Origin: Thinopyrum elongatum
Lineage: Eukaryota > Streptophyta > Magnoliopsida > Poales > Poaceae
Assembly: GCA_011799875.1 (NCBI GenBank)
Contig: CM022297.1
Location: forward strand, 441,241,292 to 441,305,291
DNA: 64,000 nt
Reading direction: 5' to 3'
The position numbers and the translations under genes were made by a program. The notes below the pieces were generated by a model. The model was not told the origin of the DNA, ran no database searches, and worked only from the letters and a program-made list of their open reading frames with translations. Shown one piece after another: positions 10,810-22,998 of this stretch (position 1 is its first letter; every line of letters begins with the position of its first letter).

Positions 10810-12411
10810 TGATACGCCTCCAACGTATCTATAATTTCTGATTGTTCCATGCTGTTATATTATCATTCTTGGATGTTTTACAATCATTTTATAGCAACTT
10901 TATATCATTTTTTGGGACTAACCTATTGACATAGTGCCCAGTGCCAGTTGCTGTTTTTTTGCTTGTTTTTTACTATGCAGGAAATCAAGACCAAACGGAG
11001 TTCAAACGCAGCGAAACTTTTTGGTGATTTTTTCTGGACCAGAAGACACAAGTTGGGCCAAGAAAGTATCTGAGGGGGGCTCCGAGGGGAGCACAACCCA
11101 CCAGGGTGCGCCTGGGGGCCCAGGCGCGCCCAGGTGGGTTATGGCCACCTCGGCCACCTCCCGCACCGCCTCTTTGCTCTATAAATACCCCAATATTCCA
11201 GAAACCCTAGGGGAGTCGACGAAAATCAATTCCAGCCGCCGCAAGTTCCAGAAACCACAGTCCCAATCTAGACACCATCACGGAGGGGTTCACGTCCTCA
11301 TTGGTGCCTCTCCGGTAATGCGTGAGTAGTTCATTGTAGACCTACGGGTCCGTAGTTAGTAGCTAGATGGCTTCCTCACTCTCTTTTGATTCTCAATACA
11401 ATGGTCCCTTGGAGATCTATTTGATGTAACTCTTTTTGCGGTGTGTTTGTTGGGATCCGATGAACTTTGAGTTTATGATCAGATCTATGTTTTTATCCAT
11501 GAATGTTATTTGAGTCTTTTGATCTCTTATATGCATGATTACTTATAGCCTCGTATTTCTTCTTCGAATCTTTGGTTTAGTTAGGCCAACTAGATCGATT
11601 TTTCTTGCCATGGGAAGAGGTGCTTTGTGATGGGTTCGATCTTACGGTGCTTGATCCCAGTGACAGAAGGGGAACCGACACGTATGTATCGTTGCTATTA
11701 AGGATAACAAGATGGGGTCTATTTCTACATAAATAGATCTTGTCTACATCATGTCATCATTCTTATTGCATTACTCCATTTCTCCATGAACTTAATACAC
11801 TAGATGCATGCTGGATAGCGGTCGAATTGTGGAGTAATAGTAGTAGATGCAGGCAGGAGTCGGTCTACTAATCTTGGACGTGATGCCTATATAATGATCA
11901 TTGCCTCGATATCATCATAATTATTTGAAGTTCTATCAATTGCCCAACAGTAATTTGTTTACCCACCGTATTCTATTTTTCTCGAGAGAAGCCACTAGTG
12001 AAATCTACGGCCCCCGGGAATATTTTCTCATCATATATTTTCAGATCTATTTTGCTATTTGCCTTTTTATTTATTTGCCACTTTTATTTTCAGATCTATA
12101 TTTCTAAAAACCCAAAAATATTTTGCTTCACTTTATTTTATTCGCGATCTATTTATCCAATCTACTACAATTTACCTCACGTCCGTTTGCCAATTTTTGG
12201 CGCCGTTACCCAAAAGGGATTGACAACCCCTTTAACACGTCGGGTTGCAAGTATTTGTTCTTTGTGTGCAGGTGCTGTTTACGTAGTGTTGCTTGGTTCT
12301 CCTACTGGTTCGATAACCTTGGTCTCATCACTGAGGGAAATACCTACCGTTGCTGTGCTGCATCATCCCTTCCTCTTTGGGGAAATACCGACGTAGTTCA
12401 AGCCAACATCA
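10810..12411 (+). mobile_element. Athila-D 3' LTR (complete)
   Basis: A 1602-bp LTR from TGATACGCCTCC to ...CAACATCA. It is directly followed by CTTAATACAC (12412 on), which is the middle of another LTR of the same family (about coordinate 973 of the LTR of element A). D therefore inserted into an LTR; the expected 5-bp TSD is CTTAA (12412-12416), and the partner copy is not in the window. A reading frame of 131 codons at 10934-11329 is LTR sequence, not a gene. Confidence 0.88.
11179..11188 (+). promoter_or_regulatory. TATA box of the Athila LTR promoter
   Basis: CTATAAATAC in the 3' LTR of D, followed by the conserved CCCTAGGGGAGTCGACG segment. The same box is present in LTRs of A and G. 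It probably directs LTR transcription; no transcript data are available. Confidence 0.5.
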
Positions 12412-12509
12412 CTTAATACACTAGATGCATGCTGGATAGCGGTCGATGTGTGGAGTAATAGTAGTAGATGCAGGCAGGAGTCGGTCTACTAATCTTGGAC
12501 GTGATTCCT
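12412..12509 (+). mobile_element. Athila-A 3' LTR, displaced piece 1
   Basis: 98 bp corresponding to about 973-1070 of the Athila LTR (compare 11791-11885). It is cut on the left by Athila-D and on the right by solo LTR E. Its continuation is at 28957-29484. Confidence 0.82.
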
Positions 12510-13106
12510 TGATACGTCTCCAACGTATCTATAATTTATGAAGTATTCATGCTGTTATATTATCATTCTTGGATGTTTTACAATCATTTTATAGCAACTT
12601 TATATCTTTTTTTGGGACTAACCTATTGACATAGTGCCCAGTGCCAGTTGCTGCTTTTTGCTTGTTTTTTACATCGCAGAAAATCAATACCAAACGGAGT
12701 CCAAACGCTGCGAAACTTTTTGGAGATTTTTTCTGGACCAGAAGACACCCGGTGGGCCAAAGAAGTACCAGAGGGGAGCTCCGAGGAGAGCACAATCCAC
12801 CAGGGCGCGCCTGGGGGCCCAGGCACGCCCAGGTGGGTTGTGCCCACCTCGGTGGCCTCCCGCACCGCTTCTTCGCCCTATAAATTCCCAAATATTCCAA
12901 AAACCCTGGGGGCAACCCTAGATCAGAAGTTCCGCCACCGCAAGCCTCTGTAGCCACAAAAAACCAATCTAGACCCCATTTCGGCACCCTGCTGGAGGGG
13001 GAAATCATCATCGGTGCCCATCTTCATCATCCCGGCGGCCACCATGATGAGGAGGGAGTAGTCCACCCTCGGGGCTGAGGGTTTGTACTAGTCGCTATGT
13101 GTTTAA

Positions 13107-13132
13107 TCTCTCTCTCTCTCTCTCTCTCTCTC
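13107..13132. repeat. (TC)13 microsatellite in LTR E
   Basis: Thirteen uninterrupted TC dinucleotides. Usable as a length-variable marker. Confidence 0.95.
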
Positions 13133-13602
13133 GTGTTCTTGAGATGTCACGATCTTGATGTATCGCGGGCTTTGTTAATATAGTTGGATCATATGGTGTT
13201 TTCCCCTCTCTATCTTGTTGTGATGAATTGAGTTTTCCCTTTGAGATTTCCTTTTATTGGATTGAATACTTTTATGGATTTGAGAACACTTTATGTATGT
13301 CTTGCTATGAATACCCGTGGTGACAATGGGGTATCATATTGATTCACTTGATATATGTTTTGGCACTCAACTCACGGATTCCCGAGGTGACATTGGGGTA
13401 ATCTATGCATAGGGGTTGATGCATGTTCTTGTCTTTGTTTCTCCGGTAGAAATCTTGGGGCACTCTTTGAGGTTCTTTGTGTTGGATTGAGTATTATGAA
13501 TCTGAAATTGTTTGATGCATATCGTATAATCATCTCACGGATACTCGCGGTGACATTGCAGTATCTAGGTGACATTAGAGTTGGTTGATGTGTATCATAT
13601 GG

Positions 13603-13704
13603 TGTTATTTTAGTACGAACTCTTGGTTAGATCGATCGGAAAGAATAGCTTGATGTTATTTTAGTACGAACTCTAGGATAGATTGATCGGAAAGAATAGC
13701 TTTG
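13603..13704 (+). repeat. 51-bp tandem duplication in LTR E
   Basis: Two adjacent copies (13603-13653 and 13654-13704) beginning TGTTATTTTAGTACGAACTC, differing at a few positions. Confidence 0.85.
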
Positions 13705-13847
13705 AGGTGGTTTCGTACCCTACAAACAATTTCTTCTTATGTTCTCCGCTAGATAAGAACTTTGGAGTGATTCTTCATCACATGTTGAGGGATGGTTATA
13801 TGATCCAATTAGATAAGCATTGTTGAGAGATTGCACTAGCGAAAGTA

Positions 13848-13852
13848 CGGAC
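13848..13852. repeat. TSD CGGAC of Copia-B, left
   Basis: CGGAC here is identical to 28619-28623, immediately outside the two outer LTR ends of Copia-B. This fixes the outer limits of B at 13853-28618 despite the insertion and deletion inside it. Confidence 0.93.
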
Positions 13853-15615
13853 TGTTGGGAAACATTGCATGGAAAACAAAAAAAATTCTACGCACACTCA
13901 ATGATCTATCCATGGAGATGCATAGCAACGAGGGGGAGAGTGTGTCTACGTACCCTCGTAGACCGTAAGCGGAAGCGTTTGACAAAGCGGTTGATGTAGT
14001 CGAACTTCTTCTAGCTCCGACCGATCAAGTACCGAACGTACGGCACGTCCGAGTTCTGCACATGTTCAGCTCGGTGACGTCCCTCGCCTTCTTGATCCAG
14101 CAAGGTGTCGAGGTAGTAGATGAGTTCTGTCAGCACGACGGCATGGTGACGGTGATGGTGAAGTGATCTCCGCAGGGCTTCGCCTAAGCACTATGAAAAT
14201 ATGACCGGGGGTGTAAATTGTGGAGGGGGGCGCCACACACAGCTAACAATTGATGTTGTGTGTTCTAGGCGCCCCCCTCCCCACATATATATAGGTGGGA
14301 GGGGGAGGGGAGAGGCCAGGAGGCGCCCAAGGGCTGGCCGCCGGCCCCCTTGGGGCTTCCTTGCCCTGCGTCCCCCTGCCATATTTGACGGAGGGGGAAG
14401 GAAAGAGGGGCGGAGAGAGAAGGAAGTGGGAATCCTAATCCACACTTGCCTTTCCCCTTCCCCTTTCCTTCTCCATCCCTGGCCGGCCCATATGGGGGGC
14501 GCACCAGCCCCTTGTGGCTGGTGCGTTTCCCCTCTTGGCCCATAAGGCCCATATCTTTAAGCTGGGGGTGCCAGGAACCCCTTCCGGTGACCCGATATGT
14601 ACCCGGTACCCTTCGGAACACTTCCGGTGTCCGAATACCATCGTCCTATATATCAATCTTTACCTCTTGACCATTTCAAGACTCCTCGTCATGTCCGTGA
14701 TCTCATCCGGGACTCCGAACAACATTCGGTCACCAAATCACATAACTCATATAATACTAAATCGTCATCGAACGTTAAGCGTGCGAACCCTACGGGTTCG
14801 AGAACTATGTAGACATGACCGAGACACCTCTCCGGTCAATAACCAATAGCGGAACCTAGATGCTCATATTGGCTCCTACATATTCTACGAAGATCTTTAT
14901 CGGTCGAACCGTTATGACAACATACGTTATTCCCTTTGTCTATCGGTATGTTACTTGCCCGAGATTCGATCGTTGGTATCTTCATACCTAGTTCAATCTC
15001 ATTACTGGCAAGTCTCTTTACTCGTTTCGTAATACATCACCTTGTGACCAACTCCTTAGTCATTTGCTTGCAAGCTTATGATGTGTATTACCAAGAGGGC
15101 CCAGAGATACCTCTCCGATACTCGGAGTGACAAATCCTAATCTCGATCTATGCCAACTCAACAGACACCTTCGGAGATACCTGTAGAGCATCTTTATGAT
15201 CACCCAGTTATGTTGTGACGTTTGATAGCACACAAGGCATTCCTCCAGTATCCGGGAGTTGCATAATCTCATAGTCAAAGGAATATGTATTTGACATGAA
15301 GAAAGCAATAGCAATAAAACTGAATGATCATTATGCTAAGCTAACGGATGGGTCTTGTCCATCACATCATTCTCCTAATGATGTGATCCCGTTATCAAAT
15401 GACAACTCATGTCCATGGTTAGGAAACCTTAACCATCTTTGATCAATGAGCTAGTCAAGTAGAGGCTCACTAGGGACACAGTGTTTGTCTATGTATTCAC
15501 ACATGTATTTAGGTTTTTGATCAATACAATTCTAGCATGAATAATAAACATTTATCATGAATAAGGAAATATAAAATAACAACTTTATTATGGCCTCTAG
15601 GGCATATTTCCTTCA
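13853..15615 (-). mobile_element. Copia-B 3' LTR (Angela/BARE-like)
   Basis: 1763 bp. On the minus strand it begins TGAAGGAAATATGCCC at 15615 and ends ...GTTTCCCAACA at 13853. A polypurine tract (AAGTGGGAGAC on the minus strand) immediately precedes it. The LTR resembles the Angela/BARE/WIS group as I remember it. A TATATATA box (minus strand) lies near 14284-14293. Confidence 0.92.
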
Positions 15616-18600
15616 GTCTCCCACTTGCACTAGAGTCAATAATCTAGATTACATTGTAATGATTCTAACACCCATGGAGTCTTAGTGCTGATCATGTTTT
15701 GCTCGTGGAGGAGGCTTAGTCAACGGGTCTGCTACATCCAGATCCGTATGTATCTTGCAAATTTCTATGTCTCCATCCTTGACTTGTTCACGAATGGAGT
15801 TGAAGCGCCTCTTGATGTGTTTCGTTCTCTTGTGAAACCTGGATTCCTTCGCCAAGGCTATTGCTCCAGTGTTGTCACAAAAGATTTTCATTGGATCCGA
15901 TGCACTAGGTATTACACCTAGATCGGATATGAACTCCTTCATCTAGACTCCTTCATTTGCTGCTTCCGAAGCAGCTATGTATTCCGCTTCACACGTAGAT
16001 CCCACCACGACGCTCTACTTGGAACTGCACCAACTGACAGCTCCACCATTCAATATAAATATGTATCCGGTTTGTGACTTGTAGTCATCCGGATCAGTGT
16101 CAAAGCTAGCATCGACATAACCATTTATGACGAGCTCTTTATCACCTCCATAAACGAGAAACATATCCTTGGTCATTTTCAGGTACTTCAGGATGTTCTT
16201 GACCGCTGTCCAGTGATCCACTCCTGGATTACTTTGGTACCTCCCTGCCAAACTTATGGCAAGGCACACATTAGGTCTGGTACACAGCATAGCATACATG
16301 ATAGAACTTATGGCTGAAGCATAGGGAATGACTTTCATTTTCTCTCTATCTTCTGCAGTGGTCGGGCATTGAGTCTTACTCAACTTCACACCTTGCAGCA
16401 CAGGCAAGAACCCTTTCTTTGACTGATCCATTTTGAACTTCTTCAAAACTTTATCAAGGTATGTGCTTTGTGAAAGTCCTATTAAGCATCTCGATCTATC
16501 CCTATAGATCTTGATGCCCAATATATAAGCAGCTTCACCAAGGTCTTTCATTGAAAAATACTTATTCAAGTATCATTTTATGCTATCCAGAAATTCTATA
16601 TCATTTCCAATCAACAATATGTCATCCACATATAATATCAGAAATGCTACAGAGCTCCACTCACTTTCTTGTAAATACAGGCTTCACCGAAAGTCTGTAT
16701 AAAACCATATGCTTTGATCACTTCATCAAAGCGTATATTCCAACTCCGAGATGCTTGCACCAGTCCATAGATGGATCGCTGGAGCTTGCACACTTTGTTA
16801 GCACCTTTAGGATCGACAAAACCTTCTGGTTGCATCATATACAATTCTTTAAGAAATCCATTAAGGAATGCAGTTTTGACGTCCATTTGCCAGATTTCAT
16901 AATCACAAAATGCGGCAATTGCTAACATGATTCTGACGGACTTAAGCATCGCTACGGGTGAGAAAGTCTCATCGTACTCAACCCCTTGAACTTGTCGAAA
17001 ACCTTTTGCGACAAGTCGAGCTTTATAGACATTAACATTACCATCAGCGTCAGTCTTCTTCTTGAAGATCCATTTATTTTCTATGGCTTGCCGATCATCG
17101 GGCAAATCCACCAAAGTCCACACTTTGTTCTCATACATGGATCCTATCTCAGATTTCATGGCCTCAAGCCATCTGTCGGAATCTGGGCTCATCATAGCTT
17201 CTTCATAGTTCGTAGGTTCGCCTTGGTCTAGTAACATGACTTCCAGTACAGGATTCCTGTACCACTCTGGTGCGGATCGTGTTCTGGTTGACCTACGAAG
17301 TTCTGTAGTAACTTGATCCGAAGTTTCATGATCATCATATTAGCTTCTTCTCTAGTTGGTGTAGGCATCACGGGAACGGTTTTCTCTCATGAACTACTTT
17401 CCAATTCGAGAGAAGGTACAATTACCTCATCAAGTTCTACTTTCCTCCCACTCACTTCTTTCGAGAGAAACTCCTTCTCTAGAAAGGTTCCATTCTTGGA
17501 AACAAAGATCTTGCCTTCGGATCTGTGGTAGAAAGTGTACCCAATTGTTTCCTTAGGGTATCCTATGAAGACGCACTTCTCCGATTTGGGTTCGAGCTTA
17601 TCAGGCTGAAGCCTTTTCACATAAGTGTCGCAACCCCAAACATTAAGAAACGACAGCTTAGGTTTCTTGCCAAACCACAGTTCATACGGTGTCGTCTCAA
17701 CGGATTTAGATGGTGCCCTATTTAACGTGAATGCAGCTGTCTCTAATGCATAACACCAAAATGATAGTGGTAAATCGGTAAGAGACATCATAGATCGCAC
17801 CATATCTAATAAAGTACTGTTACGACGTTCGGACACACCATTACGTTGTGGTGTTCCAGGTGGCATGAGTTGTGGAACAATTCCACATTATTTTAAATGA
17901 AGGCCAAACTCGTAACTCAAATATTCACCTCCATGATCAGATCGTAGAAACTTTATTTTCTTATTACGATGATTCTCCACTTCACTCTGAAATTCTTTGA
18001 ACTTTTCAAATGTTTCAGACTTGTGTTTCATTAAGTAGATATACCCATATCTGCTCAAATCATCTGTGAAGGTTAGAAAATAACGATACCCGCCGCGTGC
18101 CTCAACACTCATTGGACCGCATACATCGGTATGTATTATTTCCAATAAGTCATTGGCTCGCTCCATTGTTCCGGAGAACGGAGTTTTAGTCATCTTGCCC
18201 ATAAGGCATGGTTCGCAAGTATCAAATGATTCATAATCAAGTGATTCCAAAAGTCCATCTGCATGGAGTTTCTTCATGAGCTTTATACCAATATGACCTA
18301 AACGGCAGTGCCACAAATATGTTGCACTATCATTATCAACTTTGCATCTTTTGGCATCAATATTATGAATATGTGTATCACCACAATCGAGATTCAACAA
18401 AAATAGACCACTCTTCAAGGGTGCATGACCATAAAAGATATTACTCATATAAATAGAACAACCATTATTCTCCGATTTAAATGAATAACCGTCTCGCACT
18501 AAACAAGATCCAGATATAATGTTCATGCTCAACGCTGGCACCAAATAACAATTATTTAGGTCTAAAACTAATCCCGAAGGTAGATGTAGAGGTAGCGTGT

Positions 18601-20027
18601 CGACGGCGATTGCATCGACCTTGGAACCATTCCCGACGCGCATCGTCACCTCGTCCTTAGCCAATCTTCGTTTAATCCATAGCTCCTATTTCGAGTTACA
18701 AATATGAGCAACTGAACCAGTATCAAATACCCAGGCGCTACTATGAGCATTAGTAAGGTACACATCAATAACATGTATATCAAATATACCTTTGTTCACT
18801 TTTCCATCCTTCTTATCCGCCAAATACTTGGGGCAGTTCCGCTTCCAGTGACCAGTCCCTTTGCAGTAGAAGCACTCAGTTTCAGGCTTGGGTCCAGCTT
18901 TGGGCTTCTTCCCGAGAGTGGCAACTTACTTGCCATTCTTCTTGAAGTTCCCTTTCAACACTTGATGCTCCTTCTTGATTTCTACCTCCGCAACTTTGAG
19001 CATTGCGAAGAGCTCAGGAATTGTCTTCTCCATCCCTTGCATATTATAGTTCATCACGAAGCCTTTGTAGCTTGGTGGCAGTGATTGAAGAACTCTGTCA
19101 ATAACACTATCATCTGGAAGATGAACTCCCAGCTGAGTCAAGTGATTATGATACCCAGACATTTTGAGTATGTGTTCCCTGACAAAACTGTTCTCCTCCA
19201 TCTTGCAGCTATAGAACTTGTTGGAGACTTCATATCTCTCAGCTCGGGCATTTGCTTGAAATATTAAATTCAACTCCTAGAACATCTCATATGCTCCATG
19301 ACGTTCAAAACGTCTTTGAAGTCCCGATTCTAAGCCGTAAAGCATGGCACACTGAACTATCGAGTAGTCATCAGATCGAGCTTGCCAGACGTTCAAAACA
19401 TCAGCATCTGCTCCTGCAGCAGGCCTTTCACCTAGCGGTGCATCAAGGACATAATTCTTCTTTGTAGCAATGAGGATAATCCTCAAGTTACGGACCCTGT
19501 CCATGTAGTTGCTACCATCATCTTTCAACTTAGCTTTCTCTAGAAACGCATTACAATTCAGGGGAACGATAGCACGGGCCATTGATCTACAACATAGATA
19601 TGCAAATACTATCAGGACTAAGTTCATGATAAATTAAGTTTAATTAATCAAATTACTTAAGAACTCCCACTTAAATAGACATCCCTCAAGTCGTCTAAGT
19701 GATACGTGATCCAAATCAACTAACCCATGTCCGATCATCACGTGAGATGGGGTAGTCATCAATGGTGAACATCTCAATGTTGATCATATCTACTATATGA
19801 TTCACGTTCGACCTTTCGATCTCTAGTGTTCCGAGGCCATGTCTGTACATGCTAGGCTCGTCAAGTTTAACCCGAGTATTCCGCATGTGCAAAACTATCT
19901 TGCACCCGTTGTATGTGAACGTAGAGTCTATCACACCCGATCATCACATGGTGTCTCAACACGACAAACTGTCGCAACGGTGCATACTCAGGGAGAACAC
20001 TTATACCTTGAAATTTACTGAAGGGAT
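15616..20027 (-). mobile_element. Copia-B internal region (5' end missing)
   Basis: Minus-strand internal domain. It is cut at 20027 by Copia-C, at the point corresponding to about 22555 of C. The leader, primer site and the last part of the 5' LTR of B, expected on the far side of C, are deleted. Confidence 0.9.
15682..19567 (-). pseudogene. Copia-B gag-pol polyprotein (degenerate)
   Basis: Domains in Copia order on the minus strand: gag from MARAIVPLNCNAF (19567) to ~18926; CX2CX4HX4C zinc knuckle (18825-18880); aspartic protease DTGS (~18720); GAG-pre-integrase and integrase (18664 to 17387, with 'WHCRLGHIG' and the zinc-binding Cys pair of 'CEPCLMGK'); reverse transcriptase (17237-16570, with YVDD at 16621-16632); RNase H (16200-15682, ending 'HTDLDVADPLTKP'). 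Integrase before reverse transcriptase is the Copia signature. At least six stops or frameshifts (for example at 17888, 18665 and after the RT core) break the frame. It would normally encode capsid, protease, integrase and RT/RNase H; this copy cannot make an intact product. Confidence 0.9.
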
Positions 20028-21772
20028 TGAAGGAAATATGCCCTAGAGGCAATAATAAAGTTGTTATTTATATTTCCTTATATCATGATAAATGTTTATT
20101 ATTCATGCTAGAATTGTATTAACCGGAAACTTAGTACATGTGTGAATACATAGACAAACAGAGTGTCCCTAGTATGCCTCTACTTGACTAGCTTGTTTAT
20201 CAAAGATGGTTATGTTTCCTGACCATAGACATGTGTTGTCATTTGATGAACATGATCACATCATTAGAGAATGATGTGATGGACAAGACCCATCCGTTAG
20301 CTTAGCATAATGATCGTTAAGTTTTATTGCTATTGCTTTCTTCATGACTTATACATATTCCTCTGAGTATGAGATTATGCAACTCCCGAATACCGGAGGA
20401 ACACTTTGTGTGCTATCAAACATCACAATGTAACTGGGTGATTATAAAGATGCTCTACAGGTGTCTCCGAAGGTGTTTGTTGGGTTGGCATAAATCGAGA
20501 TTAGGATTTGTCACTCCGAGTATCGGAGAGGTATCTCTGGGCCCTCTCGGTAATGCACATCATATGAAGCCTTGCAAGCAATGTGACTAATGAGTTAGTT
20601 GCGGGATGATGCATTACGGAACGAGTAAAGAGACTTGCCGGTAACGAGATTGAACTAGGTATGATGATACCGACGATCGAATCTCGGGCAAGTAACATAC
20701 CGATGACAAAGGGAATAACGTATGTTGTTATGCGGTTTGACCGATAAAGATCTTCATAGAATATGTAGGAGCCAATATGAGCATCCAGGTTCCGCTATTG
20801 GTTATTGACCGGAGATGTGTCTCGGTCATGTCTACATAGTTCTCGAACCCGTAGGGTCCGCACGCTTAACGTTCGATGACGATTTGTATTATGAGTTATG
20901 TGATTAGATGACCGAAGTTTGTTCGGAGTCCTGGATGAGATCATAGACATGACGAGGAGTCTCGAAATGGTCGAGAGGTAAATATTCATATATTGGAAGG
21001 CTATATTCGGACATCGGAAAGGTTCCGAGTGATTCGGGTATTTTTCGGAGTACCGGGGAGTTACGGGAATTCACCGAGAGTAGTAATGGGCCTTATTGGG
21101 CCATACGGAAAAAGAGGAGGCAGGCCAAAGGGGAGGTGGCGCGTGCCCCCCCATGGGTCCGAATTGGACTAGGGGAAGGGGGCTGCGCCCCCCTTGCCCT
21201 TTCCTACTCCCTCTCTCTTTCCCTCTTTCCTTCTCTCCTACTCCGAAAAGGGAAAGGGATTCCTACTAGGACTTGGAAGTCCTAGTAGGACTCCATACAC
21301 TTGACGCACCCCTAGGAGGGCCGGCCTCTCTCCCTCCCTCCTTTATATACGGGGGAGGGGGGCACCCCAAAGGCACATCAAGATTTGTCTTAGCCGTGTG
21401 CGGTGCCCCACCTCCACAGTTACACACCTCGGTCATATCGTCATAGTGCTTAGGCGAAGCCCTGCGCCGGTAACTTCATCATCACCGTCGCCACGCCGTC
21501 GTGCTAACAGAACTCTCCCTCGTCCTCAACTGGATCAAGAGCTCGAGTGACGTCATCGAGCTGAACGTGTGCTGCACTCGGAGGTGCCGTACGTTCGGTG
21601 CTTGATCGGTTGGATCGCGAAGACGTTCGACTACATCAACCGCGTTAAGCTAATGCTTCCGCTTTCGGTCTATGAGGGTACGTGGACATACTCTCCCCTC
21701 TCGTTGCTATGCATCTCCTAGATAGATCTTGCATGAACGTAGGAATTTTTTGAAATTGCACATTCCCCAACA
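20028..21772 (+). mobile_element. Copia-C 5' LTR (Angela/BARE-like)
   Basis: 1745 bp, TGAAGGAAATATGCCC to ...TTCCCCAACA. It is inserted in the inner part of Copia-B in opposite orientation; the 5 bp before it are GGGAT. The sequence is clearly related to the LTRs of B but has a distinct second half. A TATATA box lies near 21344-21349. Confidence 0.93.
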
Positions 21773-21773
21773 G

Positions 21774-21788
21774 TGGCATCCGAGCCAG
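21774..21788 (+). other. Primer binding site of Copia-C (initiator tRNA-Met type)
   Basis: TGGCATCCGAGCCAG, one base after the LTR. The canonical form is TGGTATCAGAGCC, complementary to initiator tRNA-Met; two positions are changed. Confidence 0.8.
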
Positions 21789-22998
21789 GTCTATGCATAG
21801 ATGATATGCACGAGTAGAACACAAAGAGTTATGGGCGATAATAGTCATACTGCTTACCACCAATGTCTTACTTTGATTCGGCGGTATTGTTGGATGAAGC
21901 GGCCTGGACCGACATTACATGACCGCGTTCATGAGACTGGTTCTACCAACGTGCTTTGCACAAAGGTGGCTGGCGGGTGTCTGTTTCTCCAACTTTAGTT
22001 GAATCGAGTTTGACTATGGCTGGTCCTTGTTGAAGGATAAAACAACACACTTGACGAAAAATCGTTGTGGTTTTGATGCGTAGGTAAGAACGGTTCTTGC
22101 TAGAAGCCCGTAGCAGCCATGTAAAACTTGCAACAACAAAGTAGAGGACGTCTAACTTGTTTTTGCAGGCATGCTGTGATGTGATATGGTTAAGACATGA
22201 TGTGATATACGTTATTGTATGAGATGATCATGTTTTGTAAAAGTTATCGGCAACTGGCAGGAGCCTTATGGTTGTCGCTTTATTGTATGAAATGCAATCG
22301 CCATGTAATTGCTTTACTTTATCACTATGCGGTAGTGATAGTCGTAGAAGCAATAGTTGGCGAGACGACAACGACGCTACGATGGAGATCAAGGTGTCAA
22401 GCCGGTGACGATGGAGATCATGACGGTGCTTTGGAGATGGAGATCAAAGGCATAAAATGATGATGACCATATCATGTCACATATTTTGATTGCATGTGAT
22501 GTTTATCTTTTATGCATCTTATTTTGCTTAGTACGATGGTAGCATTATAAGATGATCCCTCACTAAATTTCAAGGTATAAGTGTTCTCCCTGAGTATGCA
22601 CCGTTGCGACAGTTCGTCGTGCCGAGACACCACGTGATGATCGGGTGTGATAAGCTCTACGTTCACATACAACGGGTGCAAGCCAATTTTGCACGTGCAG
22701 AATACTCGGGTTAAACTTGACGAGCCTAGCATATGCAGATATGGCCTCGGAACACTGAGACCGAAAGGTCGAACGTGAATCATATAGTAGATATGATCAA
22801 CATAGAGATGTTCACCATTGAAAACTACTCCATCTCACGTGATGATCGGACATGGTTTAGTTGATATGTATCACATGATCATTTAGATGACTAGAGGGAT
22901 GTCTATCTAAGTGGGAGTTCTTAAGTAATATGATTAATTGAACTTAATTTATCATGAACTTAGTCCTGATAGTATTTGCATATCTATGTTATAGATCA
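21789..22998 (+). mobile_element. Copia-C untranslated leader
   Basis: About 1.2 kb between primer site and gag with no long ORF. The end (22560-22998) matches the minus-strand end of Copia-B (19600-20022), which shows where B was interrupted. Packaging and dimerisation signals are expected in such leaders, but none can be identified by eye. Confidence 0.75.

Larger units (their letters stand above)
12510..13852 (+). mobile_element. Solo LTR E, left part
   Basis: Starts TGATACGTCTCCAACG. The first ~430 bp resemble the Athila LTRs above; from about 12915 the sequence departs completely (a different LTR family). With the right part (28624-28956, ending ...GGCCCAACA) it makes a 1.68-kb LTR with no internal region, so it is a solo LTR. 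Flanks are TTCCT (12505-12509) and CGCCT (28957-28961), a degraded 5-bp TSD (3 of 5 identical; the intact LTRs have TGCCT here). Copia-B interrupts it. Confidence 0.8.

Noticed and set aside
14191..14670. Pro/Gly-rich reading frames of 70-118 codons
   Set aside because: Inside the GC-rich part of the Copia-B LTR and repeated at 27411-27662; not genes.
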